This document shows, piece by piece, positions 43,238 through 53,797 of a DNA stretch of 64,000 nt (positions are counted from its first letter, which is position 1; each line of letters starts with the position of its first letter). A model generated the notes under the pieces. The model searched no databases. It was not told the origin of the DNA and saw only the letters and a list, made by a program, of their open reading frames with translations. Made by a program: the position numbers and the translations under genes. The stretch comes from Rhynchopus euleeides (lineage: Eukaryota; Euglenozoa; Diplonemea; Diplonemida; Diplonemidae). The DNA is taken from assembly GCA_963210315.1 (NCBI GenBank), contig OY723252.1, forward strand, positions 1 to 64,000. Direction: 5' to 3'.

Positions 43238-44467
43238 TCTTGCTCTACGTGACACCACACGGTTTCGCTCTCCTCCTCGTTGCGCTGTAAAGGAGGGGGG
43301 ACACACACACACTGGAAGCCGGAGATTGCGCCTGCTGATACTGAGGCGCAATCTTCGCGACGACGCGTTGAAAAGAGCGCGGAATAGCCGCCGAACGAAA
43401 GATGGTGGGAGAGGGGATGCAGCGGGTGCGCTTCGGAACCGCACGCAACACCTGCTTCTGGAGGAAACGAGAACGAGAAGGACGGACAGCACGTGTCTTG
43501 CGCTCCAAGAAGCGCAAGGCCTGTGAGGCCCGTGGGAAAGGGGAAGGCACGCCTGATCTAGCTGTGCTGATGATCGTGCGGGAGGAAGGAAAACCTGCTC
43601 TGTTGTTATGAAACGAGCATCGCTCCAGGGCAGATTCGTCTGCCTCCCGCATGTGCGCTACACGTTTCTGCGCGCGGGGAACCGAGGACTCAGAAGGGGA
43701 GGAAGGGGAGAAAGGAAGTCGACGCCCCACGTAAGGGCTCGGCGACGTGCACTCGTGGGAGAGCGTGTCGCCCCCCTGGTGAGACGGCGTTTCTGCCTGC
43801 CAGTCGGGAAGAGAGGGGGTTGCAGTGTCAGAATTCCCCAGAATCTGACAGAATTCTGCAGAATTCTGTCAGAATTCTCAGAATCTGCAGAATTCTACAG
43901 AATTTCTCAGATTCTGCAGAATTTAAAAATCTGGAAATTCTGGGCATTTTTCTGTCAGAATTCTGTGAAACCATGTTAAAATAGGTGAAAATGACCTGGT
44001 CATGACCAGGTATGACATGGTCATGACCAGGTCATACCTGGTCATGACCAGGTCAGATTTGGTCATGACCTGGTCAGATTTGGACCTGGTCAAAACCTGG
44101 TCAGTCAGCTGACCAGGCCACCGTGTATGATGTGTGTGGCTTGTTTGGCTAAAAATACTACAAAAGAAACAGTGGAGGGGAAACTTTCTTACTGCTACCA
44201 CGAATTTCTCAGGTCTCTTTTCGTGGCCACAGTTATGTTTCCCCAACTGGTTTAAATTTTGTGTTGCCCCGCCGCACCAAAAGGAAAGGCAGCCGCCTTC
44301 TCTTGTGTGAGACTTTACTTTTCTCCCCCCTGCCCCTGCCCCTGCCCCTGCCCCTGCTTCCCCACCCTCTCCCCTTTTCCTTTCTTGACTCTTTCTTGAC
44401 TCTTTCTACACAAACAATCTTGATTGGGGGTCTTCGCGACGAGGTGATAGCGAGGGACCCCCTTCCA

Positions 44468-45405
44468 AATCCTCGGAGAGGTCATACTCATACGGGGGAA
44501 ACCATCTGTGCCCCCCCGCTGGGTCGTGGCTGGCAGCAAACCAGTGACAGATCCAGTCAGTGGAGAGGGTCACAGAAGGCTTCCCCAGGTTAAGGCGATC
44601 CCGAACTATGAAACAGAAAGGAACGATGTGGAGCAACGCCTGTGTGCAACGGGGCTCTGTTCCTGACGGACACCAGCCCCGTCACAGAGGCTTGGGAAGC
44701 GAAGGGGCGGGGGCAGGGTGTTCCTTTGAGAAGACATAGGTAAGTGTTCTCCAATGGTATACCAACTGAATGGGTTCTTTACAATCGGAAAGAACTGTCG
44801 GTTTTCGTTCAACGCAGCCAAGTCGAAGGTCCGACATGTTGTTGGCATACTACGAGTGTGATGACAAGAGGGAAAATGCTATCGAGCATTGGCCTCGGGT
44901 TTGTCAGGCTTCTCAGGACACTGGGCGTGTCAGGGAAACTAATCACAGACTCGGGAGTCAGGGGATGGTCGCCCCGTGACGGCAAATCCTCGGAGAGGTC
45001 ATACTCATACGGGGGAAACCATCTGTGCCCCCCCGCTGGGTCGTGGCTGGCAGCAAACCAGTGATAGATCCAGCGGAGGGGCACAGAAGGCTTCCCCAGG
45101 TTGGCGATGCCGAACTATGAAACAGAAAGGAACGATGTGGAGCAACGCCTGTGTGCAACGGGGCTCTGTTCCTGACGGAAACCAGCCCCGTCACAGATAC
45201 TTGGGAAGCGAAGGGGCGGGGGCAGGGTGTTCCTTTGAGAAGACATACAGGTGTGAACTAACTGTTGTGAATGTGTGAGAGAAACACCCTGCCCAGCCAC
45301 TGCAATAAGGCAGATCCGGGATACTTTTCGTAGAGCACGCACTCGACCCACTCCACTCGAGTGGGTGCAGACCGCCGAAAAGCTGCGGAACGCACAGTCC
45401 GACCT
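44468..45405 (+). repeat. Segmental duplication block, copy 1 (two 265-bp repeats)
   Basis: Contains 265-bp repeats at 44468-44737 and 44985-45246, joined by a unique piece (gtaagtgttctccaatggta...). Almost the same block occurs at 51666-52577. The other copy lacks a short cttctcagg-containing stretch near 44910 and differs by a few indels. A MITE-like mini sequence (gggggtcttcgc...gagggaccccc, 44426-44464) precedes it. Confidence 0.85.
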
Positions 45406-45560
45406 GGCTGTGACGAATAGCGAGGCGGAGAAGGCGACGTACATCCGGGAGCGGAATCAGGTGACGAAGGAGCGCAACCAGTACAAGAGGAGCATGGAGG
45501 CGGCGGAGTCGAGGCTCGAGGTGATGGCACGCGTGCAGAGCCTCACTTGGCGTGACGAGG
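45371..45560 (+). CDS. Coiled-coil exon fragment (dispersed gene piece)
   Basis: After a cag acceptor-like site (45370) an open frame reads TAEKLRNAQSDLAVTNSEAE and continues with RERNQVTKERNQYKRSMEAAES, a charged heptad-type helix. The same start is present at 47811-47890 and, truncated, at 52556-52577, always downstream of a 265-bp repeat whose frame reads MPNYETERNDVEQRL. I infer scattered exons of one multi-exon gene family. No start codon or complete gene is seen, and protein function is unknown. Confidence 0.4.
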
Positions 45561-45589
45561 GGTGGGGGGCACGGTGGAGACCAAGAAGG

Positions 45590-45785
45590 CCTCGCTGGAG
45601 ACGTCATACAGAAAACACTCCTTTCCGTTTGCTTCACTCATTCTCTACAGGGAACCAGGAAGAGAGACGAAACGGCGGGAAGTATTTCCCTCAACACCCA
45701 TCCCCTGCGGGGATTGTGTTGGTTGCATCAGGTTTTTGAGCGACCTGTGCTGTCTGTTTTTGTTTTGTTTCTGTTGGCGGCGTTC
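45590..45785 (+). repeat. Dispersed repeat C, copy 1
   Basis: Block with gtttgcttcactcattctct, gggaaccaggaagagagacg and a tgttttgtttctg end. Recurs inverted at 46893-47085 and partly, in plus orientation, at 49287-49425. Confidence 0.75.
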
Positions 45786-46307
45786 GGCGGAACCCGTTTT
45801 GGGCTAACTCAGGTGGTTCAGAACAGCAAAACGAGACAACAAACCAATTACCGCCGAAAGTTGTTTTGTAGGGAAATGGAAATGGAAGCGACTGTGCGAT
45901 GTGCACTGACACAGAACGGGGGCCCTCACGAAGCTTGTGAATCAACTTCTGACCACGCTTCAGGCGGTACTTGCCACTGTCAGCGTTGAGTTGGATTGCC
46001 GCAAATGAAATAGAAGAAGAAAGGAAGCTCAGGGATAAATGGGCGAGATCTCTAGTCATGCACCACAGGGGCTCAATAGCCCATCCGGTTCTTCCGACGG
46101 GTTTTCGGACATAATGCAGCTGAGACACCAAGAAGGCTAGCCACTGCCCACAGGAGATCTACGAAGCTTGGACGGAAAAGGGGTGACCCAAAAGGGGCAG
46201 CGGGAAGTGCACCGATCCAAAAGCTAGAAACGAAAAGGCCCATTCTGGGGAAGGGAAGGAGTTTCTGGGGGGTTTGTGGACAAAATCGTACTCCTTTCGC
46301 TTCCTTA

Positions 46308-47085
46308 TAGACACCCAGCAACTGTGGGAGTTCCGGACTGCTTTTTGTTGAGCGCACACTTGCTGTCTCAAGGCTATGTTGCGGCCCTGTGAAGTGGCAT
46401 GAAGGTGCTAATCCAAAAGCTTCAGTCGTACGATTTCCTCCGTTACTTCGCGACTTCGCGACTTCGCTACGCTTCGTCGCTCGTGACTAGTAAAAGTCAA
46501 ATGCAATAAGCGGGAAGGGCTCCCACAAAAAGTCACACAGGGGTGTGAAAAATCATGTGTAAAAGAAGAGCGAAAGAATCATGAAAGAAGAATGCAATGG
46601 ATGGGGAGGGGCAGCCCGAAGGAAGGAGCGGAGGGCAAGGCGTGTGGGTGATGCTTGTCATGACTCCCGACAGCAACGAGAAGACCACCCACTGTAAAGC
46701 ACATCAAACAAAACACCCCCCCTCCCCCCCCAGCAGGGCGGCCCGAAATCCAAGGGGGCCGGTGGGGCAACCTACCGGCCCTCAGTCCAAGCGCCTCACA
46801 GAGGACTGAACCTCGCCTGTTTTGAACCAACCTCGCGCACCTTTTTTTTAGATTGCGCTGCAGCAGCGCGTGTGGGGGTGGTCGGAGTTCACAGAAAACA
46901 AAACAAAAACAGACAGCACAGGTCGCTCAAAAACCTGATGCAACCAACACAATCCCCGCAGGGGATGGGTGTTGAGGGAAATACTTCCCGCCGTTTCGTC
47001 TCTCTTCCTGGTTCCCTGTAGAGAATGAGTGAAGCAAACGGAAAGGGGTGTTTTCTGTATGACGTCTCCAGCGAGGCCTTCGGGG
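46308..47085 (+). repeat. Repeat mosaic A-B-C
   Basis: 46308-46530 is repeat A; 46645-46905 is a block (tcatgactcccgacagcaac to gtggtcggagttcacag); 46893-47085 is repeat C inverted. All three blocks occur inverted at 49000-49650, but in a different order, so a single inversion does not explain the pair. Confidence 0.75.
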
Positions 47086-47430
47086 CCTTGGGGGGTGGCA
47101 CCCCCCGGCATTCAAAAGGCAGGCAAGGGCAGGGGGGAGGGGGTGTGGGGGTGTTGGGAGAGGGGGGGCGGCCTGCGTGTTCTCTTGAGACGGGAAGTGT
47201 AAAAACAACAACGGCAAGCTGCCTAGAGACGGCAGGGTCTGAGAATGACGAGGCGAGGGTGTGTCGAGAGACACACACCCTCGCCTCTGGGGGCGGGCGA
47301 GATGCTCACAGGGTGGAACAGCAGACACAGCACACACAGACAGGGCCGCCCCACTGGTGTGGGGGTGGGTGCTGGGGCCTGCAGCACTCCAGCAGCCCCA
47401 ATGCAGCATGCAGCTCACCAGGGGGCGGCA

Positions 47431-47890
47431 AATCCTCGGAGAGGTCATACTCATACGGGGGAAACTATCTGTGCCCCCCCGCTGGGTCGTGGCTGGCAGC
47501 AAACCAGTGATAGATCCAGCGGAGGGGCACAGAAGGCTTCCCCAGGTTGGCGATGCCGAACTATGAAACAGAAAGGAACGATGTGGAGCAACGCCTGTGC
47601 AACGGGGCTCTGTTCCTGACGGACACCAGCCCCCTCACAGATACTTGGGAAGCGAAGGGGCGGGGGCAGGGTGTTCCTCTGAGAAGACATACAGGTGTGA
47701 ACTAACTGTTGTGAATGTGTGAGAGAAACACCCTGCCCAGCCACTGCAAAAAGGCAGATCCGGGATACTTTTCGTAGAGCACGCACTCCACCCACTCCAC
47801 TCGAGTGGGTGCAGACCGCCGAAAAGCTGCGGAACGCACAGTCCGACCTGGCTGTGGCGAATAGCGAGGCGGAGAAGGCGCGTACATCCG
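47431..47890 (+). repeat. 265-bp repeat with coiled-coil exon start, copy 4
   Basis: The 265-bp repeat (47431-47690) is followed by the cagccactgcaaaaaggcag block and the TAEKLRNAQSDLAV exon start, cut short at about 47885. This copy has cctgtgcaac, keeping the frame through RLCNGALFLTD. 47086-47430 holds G-rich sequence and no recognised gene. Confidence 0.7.
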
Positions 47891-48120
47891 GGAGCAGCAC
47901 CTGTAGCGCCTGACCCGTCCTGACCCCGGAGCAGCAGGAACTGCTTGGGTGCTTGGGTTTGGGGGAGGCGGGGCTCTGGCTGGGGCTGGTAAAGGGGACC
48001 AAAAAAGGGGATCCCCCCCCCTATTTCACTATGCACAAAGTACGCAATTTAGGGGGTGTCGGGGACACCATTTTAGTGAGGAGGGAAACGCCGTCAAGTC
48101 CGGGGAAACATTTTTGGCCT

Positions 48121-48898
48121 GGCTGAGGGGCGGTAAAAGTACCGAGGAAGATGATCTTCCTAGGTACTTTTGCTTCTTCGGCCTCTTAGCACAGACACAC
48201 GCACAACACGAACAACAATGATATAAGGCAAACAAGCCGCGTGACCGGGGTTGTGCTGCTGTGGTCACTCGGGCCGCGGCTCACAAGAGGGCTGGGCTAG
48301 GTTCTACCATTCACAGGGGCCAGCCCTGGGAGCGGGGCAAAGAGGTCTGGGGGGCGGGGGCGGGGGAGGGGGAAGGCGGAGTGAGCCGGCACCGACCGCT
48401 CCCCAGTTGGCTACGCCGAACTAACAAAATAACAATAATCTACTTGGTCTGGCTGACCCCGAAAAAAAGGTGGGGTTCAGCCATCCATCTAGCCTTCGAG
48501 AGGTCGACGGTTATGGCTCTAAAAAAAGGGATTGCCGGGTTTCTTTACCTTTTTTTTTCGGGGTCAGCCAGACCAAGTAGATTATTGTTATTTTGTTAGT
48601 TCGGCGTAGCCAACTGGGGAGCGGTCGGTGCCGGCTCACTCCGCCTTCCCCCTCCCCCGCCCCCGCCCCCCAGACCTCTTTGCCCCGCTCCCAGGGCTGG
48701 CCCCTGTGAATGGTAGAACCTAGCCCAGCCCTCTTTTGAGCCGCGGCCCGAGTGACCACAGCAGCACAACCCCGGTCACGCGGCTTGTTTGCCTTATGTC
48801 ATTGTTGTTCGTGTTGTGCATGCGTCTGTGCTAAGAGCCCGAAGAAGCAAAAGTACCTAGGAAGATCATCTTCCTCGATACTTTTACCGCCCTGAGCC
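48121..48898. mobile_element. Long near-perfect palindrome, 350-bp arms, 77-nt loop
   Basis: Arms 48121-48470 and 48548-48898 are almost perfect reverse complements. The loop (48471-48547) is unrelated sequence. Each arm also holds a small palindrome (gaagatgatcttc). No protein is encoded convincingly. It looks like a foldback transposon or a recent inverted duplication; no clear target duplication. Confidence 0.85.
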
Positions 48899-48999
48899 AT
48901 CCGTATGATCACAACGGCACTAGAGATCTGTGTCACGGGATCCATCCCCCGTATGAGTATGACCTCTCCGAGGATTTGCCGCCACCTGGTGAGCTGCAT

Positions 49000-49650
49000 G
49001 CTGGGCTGTGTGACTTTTTGTGGGAACCCTTCCCGCTTATTGCATTTGACTTTTACTAGTTACGAGCGACGAAGCGTAGCGAAGTCGCAAAGTAACGGAG
49101 GAAATCGTACGACTGAAGCTTTTGGATTAGGCTTTAATTTAGCACCTTCATGCCACTTCACAGGGCCTCAACACAGCCTTGAGACAGCAAGTGCGCTCAA
49201 CAAAAAGTAGTCCGGAACTGTTCTCCCAGTTGCTGGGTGTCTATAATAAAGCGAAAGGAGTACGATTTGTCCACAGACCCCCCAGAAACTCATTCTCTAC
49301 AGGGAACCAGGAAGAGAGACGAAACGGCGGGAAGTATTTCCCTCAACACCCATCCCCTGCGGGGATTGTGTTGGTTGCATCAGGTTTTTGAGCGACCTGT
49401 GCTGTCTGTTTTTGTTTTGTTTCTGTGAACTCCGACCACCCCCACACGCGCTGCTGCAGCGCAATCTAAAAAAAAGGTGCGCGAGGTTGGTTCGACACAG
49501 GCGAGGTTCAGTCCTCTGTGAGGCGCTTGGACTAGGTTGCCCCACCGGCCCCCTTGGATTTCGGGCCGCCCGGGGGGGAGGGGGGGTGTTTTGTTTGATG
49601 TGCTTTGCAGTGGGTGGTCTTCTCGTTGCTGTCGGGAGTCACGGAAATAC
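49000..49650 (-). repeat. Inverted counterparts of repeats A, B and C
   Basis: 49020-49260 matches repeat A inverted, 49287-49425 matches repeat C, and 49425-49640 matches the complement of 46650-46900. A broken 265-bp repeat end (48946-48983, inverted) precedes it. Confidence 0.7.
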
Positions 49651-49975
49651 TGCGAGAAACGCGGTGACTTTCTGCTCACACGAGTGTGCGGAAAGAAAAT
49701 GTCGAAGAAGATAAATACCAGATTTCTGGCATGGGGAGAGGGCTTCGGGACTTCACTCGGGACATCAGGGGAGGTCGTGCATAAAGGCAGATGCGTGAAA
49801 AACCTTGCCTATAAACCTTGCCTATCGTCACTCGGGGTAGCACGGACTTGTCGCCACCACCCCTTCCTGCACCCCGAATACGTCATCGGGGTCAACAACA
49901 AAGAGAGGGTGGGGCGGGGCCATCGCATGAGTGTTGAAGTGGAAGCGAGAGGGTCATACTATTCACAAAACCAGG

Positions 49976-51434
49976 GAGGATCCTTGAAATCGGTAGTGGA
50001 CAGTAGCGGACAGGGCGGACATTTCCTTGTGGAAAAAGTGCCCGAAAAAAAAATTCGAAAAGGTCCCCCTTACAGAATTAGCCTTTTTTCAAAAAATCGG
50101 AAAATTTCGGACCGCAATTTGTACCCAAGAAAGTGCCGAATTTTCGGACTTGGTCCGATTTGAACGATTTCCGTGCCTCTTGCAACCCCCATGAGGGGGG
50201 GGGCTGCTGTTTCGGGTTCTTCCGGTGGTACATGCTGGGGTGTCAGGACAGGTAATCCTGCTCGCTGTACCCGGTGATCCCTGACGCAGCCAGGAAGTGG
50301 AGAGCCTTGGAACCCTGGTTGAGGCCTGTAACACCCGGCCTTCCTGCCACTTGTGGCATTGTGGAGTGGAGGTGGATATGGAGAAGGTTCTCTCTCCGTC
50401 CGGTCGAGCACAACCGTCCTCTCCAGCCAGGGGTCATCTACTTTCCAAACAAGGGCCAGGAACATGCTCAAACAAACCAATTGATCAGAAAATCTGGCTT
50501 GCCGTGGAATCATTGAGCATTGGGGAGTGGTTTGCCCCCTTGCTGCGTATGACATGTCCATTTTTGACGATTTTTGGGCAGAATTTGGTGCGTGGGACCT
50601 TTCGATTTTCATGATTTTTTCGGAATTTCGTGGGGACCGGTACCCCATTTGAGGGCCAAAAATCTCATTTCCGAGGCCTGGGAATGGTCGCAGTGGCCTC
50701 AGATGTCCAAAAACGTTCAATTGACCTCTCCTCGAAAAAAAAATCGAAAGGTCCCCCCTACTGGCACCCCGGATTAGGACATGTCTCTGGGGGTGTCCGG
50801 GGGGCATTTTTGGCCCATTTTTGGCTGGGGAAAATGGGCCATTTTTCACGATTTTTTCGGTTTTTTGTCCGGACCGGCACCGCATTTGAGGGGCCAAAAT
50901 CTGATTTCCGAGGCCCGGGAATGGTCGCAGTGGCTTCATTTGGCCAAAAACGTTCAATTTACCCTTCTCCAAAAAAAAATTCGAAAGGGTCCCCCTACAA
51001 ATCGCCGGTCTTAGGAGCAAAAAATTTGGGCACCCAGATTTCAAAAATTTTCAAACTATTTTCTGGACCAAAAATCAAACTATTGAGGTCCTGGCCGGAC
51101 ATGTCCGGGGGGGGGTCAAAATTGGATTTCCCGAATTTCCGGGTCCGGACATGTCCGCCCGGACATCCGGACACCAGAAAATGTCCGCCCGGACATGTCC
51201 GCCCTGTCCGGGGCGGACATTTCTGGATGTCCGGATGTCCGGGCGGACATGTCCGGGCGGGAAATTCGGGAAATGTCCGGGGGGGGGGGGGGGGGGGGGG
51301 TCAAAATTGGACCCGGACATCCGGACACCCGGATTTCCGGGTCCGGGCATGTCCGCCCTGTCCGCCCTGAAATCGCCTAAGGGGCCGGGGGAAATCCAGG
51401 AAATTCGGGAAATCCAGGAATATGAAGAATCCTC
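49976..51434. mobile_element. GAGGATYCTT element, copy 2 (target CCAGG)
   Basis: A 1459-bp element from GAGGATCCTT to AAGAATCCTC, flanked by CCAGG on both sides (49971-49975, 51435-51439). It shares the full length of copy 1 without the MITE. It has the same internal repeats and a 22-G run (51279-51300). Frames up to 324 codons are not conserved proteins. Confidence 0.85.
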
Positions 51435-51529
51435 CCAGGGAGCTTCTGGAAAGGCAACCCAGTGCAATCAGCAGTCTTTGCAGGTCTCTTTGGGGGTGCC
51501 CTTTGGCGCGGTGCCTGCTTCAGCTCCCT

Positions 51530-51595
51530 GGGTGGAAGCGTCAACGCATCATTAAGGAAGAAGGAAGCACGGTTGCTACGCTTTTGCAGCTGCAG
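51530..51595 (+). repeat. ~60-bp sequence repeated inverted at 62522-62592
   Basis: gtcaacgcatcattaaggaa and the following bases match the complement of 62530-62590 almost exactly. Function unknown. Confidence 0.6.
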
Positions 51596-51665
51596 GAAAC
51601 GACACCATACCCAACAACAATCCCCAGACCGTCGAGGGAGAGTGGGCGCCTACCAGGTGGCGGCA

Positions 51666-52577
51666 AATCCTCGGAGAGGTCATACTCATACGGGGGAAAC
51701 CATCTGTGCCCCCCCGCTGGGTCGTGGCTGGCAGCAAACCAGTGATAGATCCAGCAGAGGGGAGAGGGGCACAGAAGGCTTCCCCAGGTTAAGGCGATGC
51801 CGAACTATGAAACAGAAAGGAACGATGTGGAGCAACGCCTGTGCAACGGGGCTCTGTTCCTGACGGACACCAGCCCCGTCACAGAGGCTTGGGAAGCGAA
51901 GGGGCGGGGGCAGGGTGTTCCTTTGAGAAGACATAGGTAAGTGTTCTCCAATGGTATACCAACTGAATGGGTTCTTTACAATCGGAAAGAACTGTCGGTT
52001 TTCGTTCAACGCAGCCAAGTCGAAGGTCCGACATGTTGTTGGCATACTACGAGTGTGGTGACAAGAGGGAAAATGCTATCGAGCATTGGCCTCGGGTTTG
52101 TCAGGACACTGGGCGTGTCAGGGAAACTAATCACAGACTCGGGAGTCAGGGGATGGTCGCCCCGTGACGGCAAATCCTCGGAGAGGTCATACTCATACGG
52201 GGGAAACCATCTGTGCCCCCCCGCTGGGTCGTGGCTGGCAGCAAACCAGTGATAGATCCAGCGGAGGGGCACAGAAGGCTTCCCCAGGTTGGCGATGCCG
52301 AACTATGAAACAGAAAGGAACGATGTGGAGCAACGCCTGTGTGCAACGGGGCTCTGTTCCTGACGGAAACCAGCCCCGTCACAGATACTTGGGAAGCGAA
52401 GGGGCGGGGGCAGGGTGTTCCTTTGAGAAGACATACAGGTGTGAACTAACTGTTGTGAATGTGTGAGAGAAACACCCTGCCCAGCCACTGCAATAAGGCA
52501 GATCCGGGATACTTTTCGTAGAGCACGCACTCGACCCACTCCACTCGAGTGGGTGCAGACCGCCGAAAAGCTGCGGA
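51666..52577 (+). repeat. Segmental duplication block, copy 2
   Basis: Same order as 44468-45405: 265-bp repeat (51666-51934), spacer, 265-bp repeat (52173-52434), then the coiled-coil exon start, ending abruptly at gctgcgga where a palindrome begins. Confidence 0.85.
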
Positions 52578-53017
52578 AGGGTGTTGCAGGGGGGACGGTG
52601 TCACACAGGTGAGGGTGAGAGCAGGATCATTGAAATAGAAGGAGATTCCTGGGTCTGGTTCAGGGACTGGTCATGGGTGAAGGTGACTGGGAGCCGGCCC
52701 ACGGGCCGATAGGGTGTGACACGGGGGTGGGGGATCAGGTTCACGTACAGGCGTCTGAAAAGTTGGTGCCTGTCACGTAGGCCGGCGAGGACGGTGCAGG
52801 TCGTCGCTGAGAGTGGCTGTGGTCTGGGGGAACTTTTCAGACGCCTGTACGTGAACCTGATCCCCCACCCCCGTGTCACACCCTATCGGCCCGTGGGCCG
52901 GCTCCCAGTCACCTTCACCCATGACCAGTCCCTGAACCAGACCCAGGAATCTCCTTCTATTTCAATGATCCTGCTCTCACCCTCACCTGTGTGACACCGT
53001 CCCCCCTGCAACACCCT
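52578..53017. mobile_element. Perfect palindrome, 187-bp arms, 66-nt loop
   Basis: Arms 52578-52764 and 52831-53017 appear fully complementary; ends agggtgttgcagggggg / cccccctgcaacaccct. Both strands give the same small frame start because of symmetry. It is inserted at, or replaces, the coiled-coil exon. Confidence 0.85.
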
Positions 53018-53461
53018 ACACAACCCTTCCCTCTCGCATCTTTTCTTCTGTAGCCTCATGCAATGAAGGAGGAAATGGAACACAGAGAAAGCAGGTCCGA
53101 TTTGAGTTTACGGCACACACGCGTAGTGCCGTATTTGCAGAGCCTGTGTGTGCGTTTCACCACAACCTCTCCCCCCCGTGTTGAGTGTCATGTGTCGATA
53201 GTGTTCCACTTGCTCTTTTCTTCAAGCGGCAAGAAGTTAACCATGTGGGGGAATACCGCCTGAGCGAATTCTCCCGGTGCTTGCTGTGTTTCGGCGCTAA
53301 CACACTACAACCTCCCCTGGTGCGCCTCATCAGGTGTGAGCCAGGATCAATGGAACCTAAGATAGCTAGTCTTTGGCCAGCAAGACTTTCTTCCCACAAA
53401 AAATCGCAAGCGCATTTTTGCAAAATTTTGCGATTTTTGTGATCCTTTTGCGATTGTTTGC

Positions 53462-53551
53462 AGAAGGATCTGAATGAGTTGCATAAGGTGCATCAGCAGC
53501 AGCAGAAGGATGAGGAGGAGTTGCAGAAGGCGCACCAGCTGAAAAATGAGG
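53462..53551 (+). CDS. Candidate coiled-coil exon
   Basis: After tttgcag, an open frame reads KDLNELHKVHQQQQKDEEEL and ends with an AAAAATGAG before gtgcat, like an internal exon. It is charged, heptad-like and Gln-rich, resembling in style the fragment at 45371. A partial 265-bp repeat follows at 53629-53797. Low confidence: no gene start or partner exons shown. Confidence 0.3.
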
Positions 53552-53628
53552 TGCATCTTTTACTTTCTTGTTTTTACCAACCCTGTAAGGGCATTGCCCT
53601 CAGTCGCCTGCAACCCTGCCCTGTTATA

Positions 53629-53797
53629 GCAGAGGGGCACAGAAGGCTTCCCCAGGATGGCGATGCCGAATTATGAAACAGAAAGGAACGATGTGGAGCA
53701 ACGCCTGTGCAACGGGGCTCTGTTCCTGACGAACACCACCCCGTCACAGAGACCTGGGAAGCGAAGGGGCGGGGGCAGGGGTGTTTTGAGAAGACAC
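53629..53797 (+). repeat. 265-bp repeat, 3' part only
   Basis: Keeps the MPNYETERNDVEQRLCNGAL frame and ends gagaagacac. The 5' half is missing. Confidence 0.7.

Larger units (their letters stand above)
36989..43975. mobile_element. CATGGTTT element, 6987 bp, inserted in copy 1
   Basis: Ends CATGGTTTGACAGA (36989) and TCTGTGAAACCATG (43975) are inverted. TTAAAA lies on both sides (36983-36988 and 43976-43981), and the unbroken arm of the host element has a single ttaaaa. Both ends continue into tandem, self-complementary cagaattctg motifs (36990-37290, 43830-43970). Inside are the 1.46-kb element, the 521-bp duplication, two copies of a 75-bp structured repeat, a MITE and copy 2 of a coding-type repeat. 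No transposase recognised. Confidence 0.7.
35549..44125. mobile_element. CACGGTGGCC element, copy 1, split by nested insertions
   Basis: The left end CACGGTGGCCTGGTCAG (35549) and right end CTGACCAGGCCACCGTG (44125) are inverted and flanked by TA on both sides. The left arm (about 400 bp) has tandem palindromic tgaccaggtca motifs. The right arm is cut at ggttaaaa (36988) and resumes as ttaaaatagg (43976); the gap is a 6987-bp insertion. Without it, this copy is about 1.6 kb, with an internal deletion relative to copy 2 (59325-61608). It carries remnants of a gene (35950-36960) and a small MITE (36558-36666). Confidence 0.75.

Noticed and set aside
46308..49650. One large inverted repeat between 46308-47085 and 49000-49650
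   Set aside because: Blocks are inverted but not in reversed order, so several events or mosaic insertion are needed.
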